From assembly GCF_951793255.1 (NCBI RefSeq), contig NZ_OX636706.1, positions 1,711,001 through 1,775,000 of the forward strand: a stretch of DNA of 64,000 nt, written 5' to 3'. The position numbers were made by a program, and so were the translations under genes. Shown piece after piece: positions 1 to 8,868 of the stretch. The DNA is from Desulfovibrio piger (GTDB taxonomy: Bacteria > Desulfobacterota > Desulfovibrionia > Desulfovibrionales > Desulfovibrionaceae). How positions within the stretch are numbered: position 1 is the stretch's first letter; each line of letters begins with the position of its first letter. A model generated the notes under the pieces. The model did no database searches and had not been told where the DNA came from. It was given only the letters and a program-made list of their open reading frames with translations.

Positions 1-349
1 CGCTGTCGGCAGATTCCAGCACCATCTGCACGGCGCGGGCCCGGCGGGCCGCCATGAGGCAGAAGGTGCTGGCCACACGCGCCAGGTCGCAGGGCGCGTT
101 CTCGTTCTCGCTGTGGCTGACCTGGGCCAGGTACTCCATGCACTCGGCCAGAGCCGCGCCCCGCAGGATCTGCTGCTGGGCTTCCTTCAGGGCCTTGATG
201 ACGCGCGGGTCGGCAGGCTTGTCGGCCCCGGCGGCCAGCTGCACCATGTCCTGCGCCAGTCCGGCGGATTCGCGGATCACGGCCAGCACGTTGCGCATGT
301 CGTGCGTGGCCGAAGCCAGCAGACGTCCCATGCATTGCGAATCGGTCAT
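1..349 (-). CDS. Histidine-kinase-like signalling protein, N-terminal part (runs off the left edge)
   Basis: The visible 116 or so residues begin MTDSQCMGRLLASATHDM and contain an H-box-like segment, SATHDMRNVLAVI, with the candidate phospho-accepting His near residue 16, followed by helical sequence like a HisKA dimerisation domain. The ATP-binding domain would lie beyond the window. The start ATG sits one base after the stop of the response-regulator gene, so the two are translationally coupled and belong to the operon that begins with the TauE exporter. It lacks any membrane segment in the visible part, so a cytoplasmic second kinase or a phosphotransfer partner is likely. The H-box reading is direct; the function is inferred. 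Confidence 0.6.
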   Translation of the reverse strand, partial: MTDSQCMGRLLASATHDMRNVLAVIRESAGLAQDMVQLAAGADKPADPRVIKALKEAQQQILRGAALAECMEYLAQVSHSENENAPCDLARVASTFCLMAARRARAVQMVLESADS

Positions 350-350
350 G

Positions 351-761
351 CTACGCCCCCCTGGCCTTGTCGCTGCCGGTGCCGCCGGAACGGGCCGCGG
401 CTTCCAGCGTTTCCAGGAACATGCCCAGGCTCAGCGGCTTGGTCAGGCAGGCGAAGGCACTGGCCACGGGGCTGTCGCCGGAATCGTCCACGGAGTCATG
501 CCCCGTGAGCACGATGACCGGCAGGCCGGGGTACTTCTGGCGCACCTGCTGGAGGACGGCGTCCCCGGTCATGCCGGGCATGAGCAGATCCACCACCATC
601 ACGTCGGGCAGGGCCTCCGCGGCCGCCATCTCGTCCAGGGTGGTCAGGGCCGCCTTGCCGTCCAGGGCCACCCGTACTTCGATACCGCGCAGATCCAGAC
701 GCTCGGCCAGGGTCTCCACGAATTCCTTCTCGTCATCGGCCAACAGTACACGCAGTGCCAT
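351..761 (-). CDS. Response regulator, single receiver domain
   Basis: This 136-residue protein is a stand-alone CheY-like receiver. The acidic pocket is DDE at 9-11, the phospho-acceptor is Asp58 in VVDLLMPGMTG, the switch Thr follows in VIVLTGHDS, and the conserved Lys is in CLTKP. There is no DNA-binding or enzymatic output domain, so it probably relays phosphate between the upstream membrane sensor kinase (stop 1 nt before this start) and the kinase-like protein downstream. It acts in the cytoplasm. The adjacent kinases make a phosphorelay or three-protein system likely, but the output is not visible here. Confidence 0.85.
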   Translation of the reverse strand: MALRVLLADDEKEFVETLAERLDLRGIEVRVALDGKAALTTLDEMAAAEALPDVMVVDLLMPGMTGDAVLQQVRQKYPGLPVIVLTGHDSVDDSGDSPVASAFACLTKPLSLGMFLETLEAAARSGGTGSDKARGA

Positions 762-762
762 C

Positions 763-2484
763 TCAAGCCTCCACAGGACGTTCCGGCGGTGTAAGCGGCA
801 GCGTGATGCTGACCGTCGTGCCCTTGCCTTCGGTGCTGTCCACGGTGATCTCGCCGCCGAGACGGCGCACGATACCGTAGGTGATAAACATGCCCAGGCC
901 GTTGCCCTTCTCCTTCTTGGTGGAATAGAAGGGCTCGAAGATGTGCTTGATCACTTCCGGGCTCATCCCCTTGCCGTTGTCGGTGACGCGCACCAGCAGC
1001 CCGCCGTCGGCCATCCGGCTGCAGGCGATGTCCACCTTGCCGCCGTCAGGCACCGCATCCAGGGCATTGCCCATGATGTTGAGGAAGACCTGCTGCAGCT
1101 GGCCGCGGTCGGACACGATGTCCGGCAGGCCTTCGGCAAAGTCCGTGCCGATGGTCACGCCGCGGTTCTTGGCGCCGCGTTCCAGAAAGCCCATGGTCTC
1201 GGTCAGCACTTCGGGCACGCTCAGTTCCTGGCGGTTGGCCTCCATGCGCCGGGCAAAGCCCAGCAGACGGTGGGTGATGCCGCGGGCACGTTCCACGGTG
1301 CTCTCGATGGCCTCCAGCAGGCTGATGAGCCTGTCCTTGCGCTCGAAGTTGCCGCTCATGTGCAACAGGTCGAGACCAAGGCCCGCCTTTTCGTTGATGA
1401 CGGCCAGGGGGTTGTTGACCTCGTGGGCCACCCCGGCTGCCAGCCGGCCGATGGAGGAGAGCTTCTGGTTGTGTTCCATCTGGGCGAAGACCGCCACGCG
1501 GCGTTCGTCGCTGGCCTGCAGGCGTCCCACCAGATGCTTCATCAGCAGGTGCGAGACCAGCACGATGATGGCGATGCCGCCGCAGAAGACCAGCAGCAGC
1601 TCGCTGCGCAGGGCCGTCCAGGGTTTGTAGATGTCCAGGGTGGGCTTGACGGCCAGGAGCATGAAGTCCGTGCCCGCCAGGCTGGTATAGGCCACCATGA
1701 GATCCTGTCCGCTGTCGTCCTTCCAGGGCCGCACCGTGGTCTCGAAGGACTGGGGCGGCAGGGTCAGGGGCAGCTTGTCCAGCACCTTGCCGTAGAAACG
1801 GGAGTTGGTCTGGAGCACGCCCCGGCTGTCACAGAGGAAAGCGTCGGTATCCTGCATCAGGCCCACGGCCGCCACCAGGCGTTCCAGCCGGGAGGTGTCG
1901 ATGGTCACGCGCAGGGTCCATTCCCGGCCGCTCTCTTCCATGCGGTGCACGGCGATGACCATGTGCGGGAAGCCGCGCAGCCCCAGGAAGACGTCGCTAA
2001 TGTAGCGGCCCTTGACCTGGGCCTCGCTGAGCCAGGGCTGTCCGGCGTAGTCGGCGTCCTTGAGCTTGTAGGGGCCCACATAGGCCACCTGCCGCCCGTT
2101 CACATCCACCAGGCCCATGTCCACGAAGCCCTGGAACTCGCTCTTGAGCGCCAGGAAGACGCGGTTGAGGGTCTGCTCGTTGGTCAGGTCGTCAAGGCTG
2201 TAGGCATGGGCGATCAGACTGACGGTGGAGGCCCGCTCGCCGAGGAAAAGCTCCATCGAGGCCTGCGATTTGCGCACCATGGCGTAGAGCGGGTTCTCCA
2301 TCTCCCGTTCCAGGGTGCTCATGTACTGGGCGTGGTTGATACCGGTGAGGATCAGCAGCGGCGTCACCGACACCGTGACCATCAGGATGGTCATGATGCG
2401 CCGCAGTGAGCGGTAACGCGCTGGCGATACGGCGTCCGGCACTTCCAGCAGATGCCCGAAATACGCTTTGATTGCAGAAAACAT
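763..2484 (-). CDS. Membrane sensor histidine kinase with periplasmic Cache-type domain
   Basis: A 573-residue sensor kinase. A first membrane segment lies at about 30-48, then a periplasmic ligand domain of about 230 residues resembling a dCache domain, and a second membrane helix at about 290-315 (LLLVFCGGIAIIVLVSHLLM). The HisKA domain has the H-box GVAHEVNNPLAVI (His about 353). The HATPase domain shows the N-box (NIMGNALDAV), G1 (VTDNGKGM), F-box and G2 (GNGLGMFI). The start is supported by GGGAGG 4 nt upstream. It is in an operon with a TauE-family exporter and a response regulator, so it may sense a sulfur oxyanion or organic acid handled by that exporter; this is inference. Confidence 0.88.
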   Translation of the reverse strand: MFSAIKAYFGHLLEVPDAVSPARYRSLRRIMTILMVTVSVTPLLILTGINHAQYMSTLEREMENPLYAMVRKSQASMELFLGERASTVSLIAHAYSLDDLTNEQTLNRVFLALKSEFQGFVDMGLVDVNGRQVAYVGPYKLKDADYAGQPWLSEAQVKGRYISDVFLGLRGFPHMVIAVHRMEESGREWTLRVTIDTSRLERLVAAVGLMQDTDAFLCDSRGVLQTNSRFYGKVLDKLPLTLPPQSFETTVRPWKDDSGQDLMVAYTSLAGTDFMLLAVKPTLDIYKPWTALRSELLLVFCGGIAIIVLVSHLLMKHLVGRLQASDERRVAVFAQMEHNQKLSSIGRLAAGVAHEVNNPLAVINEKAGLGLDLLHMSGNFERKDRLISLLEAIESTVERARGITHRLLGFARRMEANRQELSVPEVLTETMGFLERGAKNRGVTIGTDFAEGLPDIVSDRGQLQQVFLNIMGNALDAVPDGGKVDIACSRMADGGLLVRVTDNGKGMSPEVIKHIFEPFYSTKKEKGNGLGMFITYGIVRRLGGEITVDSTEGKGTTVSITLPLTPPERPVEA

Positions 2485-2527
2485 GCGACCTCCCGCGCAG
2501 GAACGGCGCGGCCTGTGCTCCGTCGGC

Positions 2528-2947
2528 CTAATGCCCGCCGCCCACCAGGATGCCGGAGGCGGCCAGCACCAGCACCAGCACTTCGAGGATGGCGATGACG
2601 CACAGCAGCCACTGCTTGCGACGCGCCAGGGAAAGCGCCAGCTGGGCGAAGCAGACGATGGTCAGGCCCGCCAGGATGATGATGCCCACAAAGTTGCAGA
2701 TGTCGCCCTTGCCGATGAGGGCCAGCCAGCCCCAGCCCTGCGGGATGCTGCCGGCGGCACGGTAATCGGCGGCGCTGCCGGTCCACAGGCGCGGCAGGTC
2801 GTCCAGGGGGATCTGCGGGGTGAGGATGCCCGTCACGTACAGGACGTAGGTGATGAGCATGATCACGAAACCGATGAGGGAACCATAGAACAGAGTATCG
2901 GCATAGCGCAATTGCGCGGGCGAAGCCTGGATGTCATTCTTGTTCAT
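2528..2947 (-). CDS. Small integral membrane protein (DUF1634-like), partner of TauE exporter
   Basis: A 139-residue protein with three predicted membrane helices (about 20-42, 85-107, 115-135) and a central polar segment (IPLDDLPRLW). It ends in a Gly/His-rich tail, GILVGGGH. It lies 27 nt downstream of the TauE/SafE exporter gene and upstream of the sensor kinase. Its helix pattern and its place beside TauE resemble DUF1634 proteins, which commonly pair with TauE/SafE permeases; the family assignment is from memory of the pattern. The role is unknown, perhaps an accessory subunit of the exporter. Confidence 0.6.
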   Translation of the reverse strand: MNKNDIQASPAQLRYADTLFYGSLIGFVIMLITYVLYVTGILTPQIPLDDLPRLWTGSAADYRAAGSIPQGWGWLALIGKGDICNFVGIIILAGLTIVCFAQLALSLARRKQWLLCVIAILEVLVLVLAASGILVGGGH

Positions 2948-2974
2948 TTTTCTGTCTCCTTCATGCCCGGCAGC

Positions 2975-4062
2975 TTACCAGCCCAGGCCCTTCAGCAGCG
3001 CCTTGGCGCCAGAGAAAAACAGCACGGCGATGACCATGATACGGATGAACTTGGGCTTGGCCTTGGCCAGCAGGCGCACACCCACCACGGAACCGAGCAT
3101 CAGGCCCACGATGGACGGGATGGCCATCAGCGGGATCACGCAGCCCTGGTTCAGGTAGACCCAGGCGGCGGAAGTATCGGTGATGGAGAGCAGGAACTTG
3201 GAGGTACCCACGCTGACCTTCAGCGGCACGCCCATGAGCAGGTTGAGCACGGGCACGTTGGCCCAGCCGGCGCCCAGGCCGAACATACCGGCCATGATGC
3301 CGATGACGATGAAAGCAGCAGACCGGCCAGGGTGCGGTGGGTCTTCCAGTCCACCACTTCACCGGTGCTGGGCTCAAGGAACACACCGTTCATGCCCAGG
3401 GCCAGGCCCACGGCGTCCTGCTTGTTGACCACGGGACGCACGGAGTTCTTGGAGAAGAAGAGCAGCACGGCGATGCCCAGGATGGTCACGCCAAGGCAGG
3501 TCTGGATGATGTCGGTGGGCAGAGCCAGGCCCAGCATGGCGCCCACGATGGAGCAGGCCGAGGCGATGAGGGCCACGGGCAGGGCCAGACGCAGGTTGGC
3601 GAAGTTACGGCGCAGCAGACCGGGACCGGCAGCCAGGGCACCGGCCAGGGCCACCAGCAGGCCCGCGCCGCGGACGAAGTCCAGATGGAAGGGGAAGAAG
3701 CCCGAGACCAGCGGCACGAAGAGCACGCCGCCGCCCACACCGGCCATAACGGCGATGATGCCGAGGATGAAGCAGAAGAAAAGCAGCGCCACAGGCCAGA
3801 ACCACCACGGATGGTTGTCCACGACCTGAGCGGTCTGCACGTCGCCCGTGGTGGCGGCCACCGGCGAAGGCGTCACGGCCGTATCCTGGGCATCGGCCAC
3901 GGTGACGACGTTCGTCTGGGCGGCAGGAGCCGTAGCGGCGGCATCGGCCGCCATGCTGATGGCCGGACAGGCCAGGACGAAGGTCAGGAAAAACAGAACG
4001 AGCCACTGCCCGGCAGTGGCTTTGACGGCACGGGCCGTCGTTGCAAGTGCGTTGCGCGCCAT
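2975..4062 (-). pseudogene. TauE/SafE-family sulfite/organosulfonate exporter, interrupted by a 1-nt frameshift
   Basis: The first 250 or so residues carry a cleavable N-terminal hydrophobic segment, a linker, and TauE-type membrane helices with the Gly-rich repeat MAGVGGGVLFVPL. The reading frame then goes wrong after WKTHRTLAGLLL. The next frame continues with the expected second half (IGIMAGMFGLGAGWANVPVL to LLKGLGW, stop at 2975). Adding one base at the A3 run 3312-3314 restores a single protein of about 362 residues. TauE/SafE proteins export sulfite, sulfoacetate or related anions across the inner membrane. It heads an operon with a DUF1634-like protein and a two-component system. The break may be a real mutation, a sequencing error or, less likely, recoding. 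Confidence 0.8.
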
Positions 4063-4317
4063 GTGATCCCCCTTTACTGTCTGGTGGGGCGGTGCCCCAC
4101 ATGCATTCCTTTTGATGGCCTTACCCTACGCGTACGGGCGGGGCGGCCGGTATCAGGAGAATCCTGAAATTGGCTCCATCAGCGGCCTGCGGCCGGAAGA
4201 TGCGGTACAGGTGACTGCTTTTATTCGTTATTTTCTTCACAAAAAACATCTGCCACACCCGCATGCGGACAGAAATGGCTCTCAGGAGGAAGAGCTTACA
4301 TGGGGAAATCTCCCCAT

Positions 4318-4342
4318 AGCGGCGGGGAAAGCCGCTTTTTTC
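4318..4342 (+). terminator. Orphan rho-independent terminator, plus strand
   Basis: AGCGGC and GCCGCT arms (4318-4323 and 4331-4336) with a 7-base loop, followed by six T residues. No plus-strand gene ends here, so it would terminate a short unannotated transcript or attenuate one. Confidence 0.55.
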
Positions 4343-4695
4343 CTGATGCCTGTCCGGCATCCCGAGAGGGGCACGGAGCACAGGCGACGCGGGCCTGAAG
4401 GACAGATAGGCAAGAGGGAGAGGTGCAGAGCCGGGAAGCGTCTTTACACGTTGGGACGGCCTCCGAAAAGCAGGGGCAGGTGGGCGGAGGGCACAGGGCA
4501 TGTGCTGCGCCCTCCGGCCTCCGGCAACGACCGTGACGGACAGGCGGAGGTCAGCAGGCCAGCCTGTTCGCGGCAACCGGGCAGGCTCTCGGGATGAAAA
4601 AAGGCTGCCGGGACTGAGGGCGCAGGCAACGCGGCAGACGCCCGGTCTTCGGTCTGCCGCGGCGCCCGGGAGATTTTGCAGGGCACAGGACGGAA

Positions 4696-4722
4696 GAAAG
4701 CCCCCGCAGGGCAGGGGCTTTC
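4696..4722 (-). terminator. Terminator-like hairpin after the AGCS symporter gene
   Basis: Nine-base perfect arms GAAAGCCCC (4696-4704) and GGGGCTTTC (4714-4722) with a 9-base loop; on the minus strand it lies about 90 bases after the symporter stop. The T-tract is short, so strength is uncertain. Confidence 0.5.
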
Positions 4723-4809
4723 CGTTCGGAAGGCGGACAGCGGCAGGATATGACGGATGCCGCTGCGTGATGGAGCAGGCAGGAGGAGGGGGGATCCCCT
4801 GCTTCGGGT

Positions 4810-6162
4810 CTATCCTTCGGAGGCCGGTTCCTTCTTGAGGGAACGCAGGTAGGCCAGGGTCTCGGCCTTGACCACCGGGGTCAGCATGATGAGGCCTATA
4901 AGGTTGGGGAAGGCCATGAGGGCGTTGAAGATGTCGGACAGGGTCCAGACCAGATCCAGCTTCATGGACGCGCCCAGGCCCACGGAGATGATGAAGGCCC
5001 AGCGGTAGGGGATGATGGCCTTGCTGCCCAGCAGGTATTCGATGGCCTTTTCGCCGTAGTAGCTCCAGCCGAGGATGGTGGAGTAGGCGAAGAGGATGAT
5101 GCCGATGGTCACGATAAGGCCGCCCAGTTCGCCGGGCAGGCCCGTCTCGAAAGCATAGGAGGTGAGGGGGGCGCCGTTCTTGCCGGAAGTCCAGACGCCG
5201 GTGACGAGGATGACCAGGCCGGTCATGGAACAGACCACCAGGGTGTCGATGAAGGTCTGGGTCATGGAGATGAGGGCCTGCACCACGGGCTGGCTGGTGC
5301 GGGCGGCCGCGGCGGCGATGGGGGCGGAACCCAGGCCGGATTCGTTGGAGAACAGGCCGCGGGCCACGCCCAGACGAATGGCCATCATCACCGTGGCGCC
5401 GGCAAAGCCGCCGGTGGCCGCCACAGGCTGGAAGGCGCTGGACACGACCATGGCCAGGACGCCGGGGATCTCGGTGATGTGCATGAGGATCACCGCCAGC
5501 GCGCCCAGCACATAAAGGGCGATCATGACGGGCACCAGCAGGGCGGTCACGCGGCCGATGCTGCGCACACCGCCGATGATGACGGCGGCGGTCAGGCCCA
5601 TGAGCACGATGCCGGTGATGCCGGGAGCGATGGAAAAGCTGTGGTTGAGGGCGTCAGCCACGGAATTGGACTGCACCATGCTGCCGATGCCGAAGGTGGC
5701 GATGGCCGCGAAGAAGGCGAAGAGCGTGGCCAGCCATTTCCAGCCCAGCCCGCGCGAGATGTAGTACATGGGGCCGCCGCTGAAGGTGCCGTTCTCGTTC
5801 TGCACGCGGTATTTCACGGCCAGCACGGCCTCGGCGTACTTGGTGGCCATGCCCACAAGGCCGGTCATCCACATCCAGAACAGCGCGCCGGGGCCGCCGA
5901 TGTAGATGGCCGTGGCCACACCGGCGATATTGCCGGTGCCCACGGTGGCGGAAAGGGCCACCATCAGGGCCTCGAAGTTGGAGATGTCGCCCTGGGCCTT
6001 CCTGTCGGGGGTCTTGCGGACGATGAGGGTGAATGCGTGGATCAGATGACTGAACTGCAGGGCTCGCAGGGAAAAGGTCAGCCACAGGCCCGTGCCGACC
6101 AGAAGGATCATCAATGGCCATCCCCAGACATACCCAGAAACCGTGTTCAAGAAATCCAGCAT
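4810..6162 (-). CDS. Alanine/glycine:cation symporter (AGCS family)
   Basis: A 450-residue inner-membrane transporter of usual family length, with about 11 hydrophobic helices. The AGCS signature is clear: [16 protein letters not shown], then [23 protein letters not shown] and SGGPMYYI, followed by [16 protein letters not shown] further on. It imports alanine, glycine or a related small amino acid with sodium. GGGAGGG three bases before the ATG supports the start. It appears to be a single-gene transcript: a promoter region of about 200 bases lies between it and the divergent hydrolase, and a hairpin follows it. Substrate cannot be set from sequence. Confidence 0.9.
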   Translation of the reverse strand: MLDFLNTVSGYVWGWPLMILLVGTGLWLTFSLRALQFSHLIHAFTLIVRKTPDRKAQGDISNFEALMVALSATVGTGNIAGVATAIYIGGPGALFWMWMTGLVGMATKYAEAVLAVKYRVQNENGTFSGGPMYYISRGLGWKWLATLFAFFAAIATFGIGSMVQSNSVADALNHSFSIAPGITGIVLMGLTAAVIIGGVRSIGRVTALLVPVMIALYVLGALAVILMHITEIPGVLAMVVSSAFQPVAATGGFAGATVMMAIRLGVARGLFSNESGLGSAPIAAAAARTSQPVVQALISMTQTFIDTLVVCSMTGLVILVTGVWTSGKNGAPLTSYAFETGLPGELGGLIVTIGIILFAYSTILGWSYYGEKAIEYLLGSKAIIPYRWAFIISVGLGASMKLDLVWTLSDIFNALMAFPNLIGLIMLTPVVKAETLAYLRSLKKEPASEG

Positions 6163-6369
6163 GTTCCCTCCCGGAAAAGAGGCCGCAGCCGCGTGCCTCC
6201 CGGCGTCTTTGCATTAAACTGAATACGCCGTTGTTTACAAATATTAAACCATGCTATAAAATTTTTTTGCGACTGCAAAGGGGTTTCAGCCGCAAAAGCT
6301 CACATCTTTCACATTTCATCCAAGGCCGCTCCTGCGGGGATGATCCGGGGAGCGGACACGGGGGGAACC

Positions 6370-7323
6370 ATGATTCGTTCACTTCTGTCCTGCCTGCTGA
6401 TGCTGCAGGTGCTGCTTTTTTCCCTTCAGGTCGCCACGGTCCAGGCCCGTGCTGATGCCGCCACGGAATACCAGATCCAGACCTTCCCGCTGGAGCGCAA
6501 CGGCGTCGCCCTGCATCTGCAGCGTCTGGCCGTGGCCGGGACGCAGCCCCAGCGCCAGATCCTGCTGGTGCACGGTCTGACCTATTCCTCGCATGAGTTC
6601 GACGTGAACTATGCCGACTACAGCCTGGCCCGCTACCTTGCCGCGCGCGGCTTCGCTGTCTGGACCTTCGATGTGGCCGGTTATGGTGAATCCCAGGAAG
6701 TGGAAGACGGCTTCATGCCCAATTCCGACTATGCCGCCGAGGATGCCGCGGCCGCTGCGGCCGAGATCCTCAAGGTCTCCGGCCAGAAGAAGCTGGATGT
6801 GCTGGGCTGGAGCTGGGGCACCGTCACCAGCAGCCGCTTCGTGGCCCGTCATCCCGAGATGGTGAAGAAGCTGGTGCTGTATGCGCCCATCATGGTGGGC
6901 CTGGGTGCCGCCGAAGTGAAGGTGCCCTTCAACCATAATACCTGGCTGCATGCGGCGGGCGACTTCCAGACCACCAAGGACGGCGCCATCGACTACACCA
7001 TCGTGGACCCGCAGGTGGTGGCCGTGTTCCAGTCCAACTGCTGGCGCTATGACAAGGACTCCAGCCCCAACGGCGGCCGCCGCGACCTGCTGGTCTCCGC
7101 GGAGACGCCTCTCATCGACCCCGCCGCCATCCGGGTGCCCACCCTGGTCATCGGCGGTGACAAGGACCCGTACCTGAACCTCGACAGCATGCGGGCCGCC
7201 ATGAGCAAGCTGCCTTCCGGCTCCAAGCTGGAAATCATGCCCGGCGCTGCCCATGCCATGATGATGGAAAAGCCCTATTACAAGGAATTCCGCCAGAAGG
7301 TGGTGGAGTTCCTGGAACACTAG
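6370..7323 (+). CDS. Exported alpha/beta hydrolase
   Basis: The chosen start (MIRSLLSCLLMLQVLLFSLQ) has GGGGGAA just upstream and gives a classic signal peptide ending near VQARADA; an earlier in-frame ATG at 6340 would spoil it. The mature protein has the alpha/beta hydrolase core: oxyanion-region LLVHGLTYSSHEFD, nucleophile elbow GWSWG, acid loop GGDKDPYL, and catalytic His in PGAAHAM. It probably acts in the periplasm on an ester or amide substrate that cannot be named. It is monocistronic, divergent from the AGCS gene, and followed by a strong hairpin. Confidence 0.85.
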   Translation: MIRSLLSCLLMLQVLLFSLQVATVQARADAATEYQIQTFPLERNGVALHLQRLAVAGTQPQRQILLVHGLTYSSHEFDVNYADYSLARYLAARGFAVWTFDVAGYGESQEVEDGFMPNSDYAAEDAAAAAAEILKVSGQKKLDVLGWSWGTVTSSRFVARHPEMVKKLVLYAPIMVGLGAAEVKVPFNHNTWLHAAGDFQTTKDGAIDYTIVDPQVVAVFQSNCWRYDKDSSPNGGRRDLLVSAETPLIDPAAIRVPTLVIGGDKDPYLNLDSMRAAMSKLPSGSKLEIMPGAAHAMMMEKPYYKEFRQKVVEFLEH

Positions 7324-7377
7324 TCCCGGACTGCGACAGGCCGGGATACCGGCTTGACGGAAAAGCCCGGCCATGAC

Positions 7378-7421
7378 ATACCGCCCCGTCCATCAGCTCA
7401 TGCCGATAAACGGGGCGGTAT
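7378..7421 (+). terminator. Long hairpin downstream of the hydrolase gene
   Basis: Twelve-base perfect arms ATACCGCCCCGT (7378-7389) and ACGGGGCGGTAT (7410-7421). The T-tract after it is weak (cgttt), so it may act as a transcript 3' end stabiliser or a bidirectional terminator with cinA on the other side. Confidence 0.5.
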
Positions 7422-7573
7422 CGTTTCAGGGAAGAAAGGGACACGGCAGCGTGTTCGACGTACCGGAGCACGGCTGTCTGCCATGCGGGCAAGCTGCCGG
7501 TCTTCACACCGGGATGGGGCGTTGTGCAGGATGTTCCGGGGAAGGACGCTCCTTCCCGGATTTGAGCAGGCTG

Positions 7574-8830
7574 CTACGCCTCCATCTCCACAGGCAGGCC
7601 GAGCATGGCGCGGCGCAGCATGTCCAGGGCGTGGCTGGCGGCGCGCTGGCGGGTCCAGGCCCGGCCCATGTAGCGGCCGTGGGGGTGCATGACGCGCAGC
7701 CAGGTCTGCCGGCCGTTGCTGAGGGCGATGTAGACCAGGCCCGCGGGCTTGGTGGCCGTGGCGCCGCCGGGGCCCGCGATGCCGGAGATGCCCACGCCCC
7801 AGGTGCTGCCGTAGCGGGTGCAGGCCTGTTCGGCCATGCAGCGGGCCACTTCGGGGCTGACGGCCCCCACGCTGGCCAGCAGCTCTTCGGGAACGCCCAG
7901 CAGCCGGGTCTTGGCTTCGTTGGCATAGGTCACGACCCCCTGATGGAAGACCGACGACGCACCGGCCACGTCGGTGATGCGCTTGGCCAGCAGGCCGCCC
8001 GTGCAGGATTCGGCCGTGGTCAGGGTCTCGCCGCGTTGCAGCAGCAGGGGCACGACGACGCTTTCCAGATTTTCCACGTCCACGCCGTAGACGTGTTCGC
8101 CCAGACGACGGCAGACGGCATCCCGCACGGGGGCCACCAGCTGTGCGGCCTCTTCGGCGGTGGCGGCCTTGGCCGTGATGCGCACGAACATCTCGCCGTC
8201 GGTGGCGTAGGTGGCCACTGTGGGGTTGGCGGCACCGGTCATGTCGCGCAGCCGCAGTTCGGCATCCCCTTCGCCCAAGGCAAAGGTGCGCACCATGCTG
8301 GAGTGGATGCAGGCCCCGGTCTTGCGGGCAAGCCAGGGCACGACCTCGTCATGCAGCATGGGCAGGAGCTCGGACGGCGGGCCGGGCAGCAGGATGACCA
8401 GCTTGCCGCCTTCCGCAGGCGCGGCGCAGCCCGGGGCCGTGCCCACGCTGTTGGCAAAGGCGTGGCTGCCGCGCGGCAACCAGGCCTGCTTGTACTGGTT
8501 CTCGCCCACGGGCCGGTCACCGAAGTATTCCCGCAGCCTGCGCAGACTGTCCGCATCTTCTTCCAGCGGCAGGCCCAGGACGCGGGCCACGGTCTCCTTG
8601 GTGAGGTCGTCGTTGGTGGGGCCCAGGCCGCCGGTGGTGATGACCAGGTCGCTGCGCTGCAGGGCGGCGCGCAGGCATTCTTCCAGGCGGGCGGCGTTGT
8701 CGCCCACCACGCAGGCATGGTGCAGGTCGATGCCCAGGGAGGAGAGGGCGCGGGCCACATGGGCGGCGTCCGTATTGATGGTGTGGCCGAGCAAAAGCTC
8801 GGTGCCCACGGAAATGATCTCGGCTTTCAT
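7574..8830 (-). CDS. cinA: CinA family protein: nicotinamide-nucleotide amidase with N-terminal COG1058 domain
   Basis: A 418-residue two-domain CinA. The N-terminal MoaB-like domain starts MKAEIISVGTELLLGHTINT and carries TTGGLGPTNDD. The C-terminal PncC-type amidase has the catalytic signature ESCTGGLLAKRIT and GVGISGIAGPGG. CinA deamidates nicotinamide mononucleotide, salvaging NAD breakdown products in the cytoplasm; the N-terminal domain may have ADP-ribose pyrophosphatase activity. It lies 38 nt downstream of a glutamine-amidotransferase-like gene on the same strand. Full length and both domains look intact. Confidence 0.93.
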   Translation of the reverse strand: MKAEIISVGTELLLGHTINTDAAHVARALSSLGIDLHHACVVGDNAARLEECLRAALQRSDLVITTGGLGPTNDDLTKETVARVLGLPLEEDADSLRRLREYFGDRPVGENQYKQAWLPRGSHAFANSVGTAPGCAAPAEGGKLVILLPGPPSELLPMLHDEVVPWLARKTGACIHSSMVRTFALGEGDAELRLRDMTGAANPTVATYATDGEMFVRITAKAATAEEAAQLVAPVRDAVCRRLGEHVYGVDVENLESVVVPLLLQRGETLTTAESCTGGLLAKRITDVAGASSVFHQGVVTYANEAKTRLLGVPEELLASVGAVSPEVARCMAEQACTRYGSTWGVGISGIAGPGGATATKPAGLVYIALSNGRQTWLRVMHPHGRYMGRAWTRQRAASHALDMLRRAMLGLPVEMEA

Positions 8831-8868
8831 GCGATGTTCCTTGTCTGTGGGGATGCGTCGGGGCGGGC

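Larger units (their letters stand above)
4063..4809. other. 747-base intergenic stretch with two terminator-like hairpins
   Basis: No convincing protein gene is visible. It separates the TauE operon (leaving leftward) from the AGCS gene (arriving from the right). It contains a plus-strand terminator-like hairpin at 4318-4342 that no plus-strand gene explains, preceded by a small hairpin at 4301-4316 and an AGGAGG at 4284-4289. A second hairpin at 4696-4722 suits the end of the AGCS transcript. The promoter of the TauE operon should also lie here but no clear -35/-10 pair was recognised. Confidence 0.5.

Noticed and set aside
367..2409. A 680-residue plus-strand frame antisense to the sensor kinase and regulator
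   Set aside because: The minus-strand genes have full catalytic motifs and ribosome-binding sites; the antisense frame has neither.
6340..6369. An upstream ATG for the exported hydrolase
   Set aside because: It would put a polar tail before a good signal peptide, and the ribosome-binding site fits the ATG at 6370.
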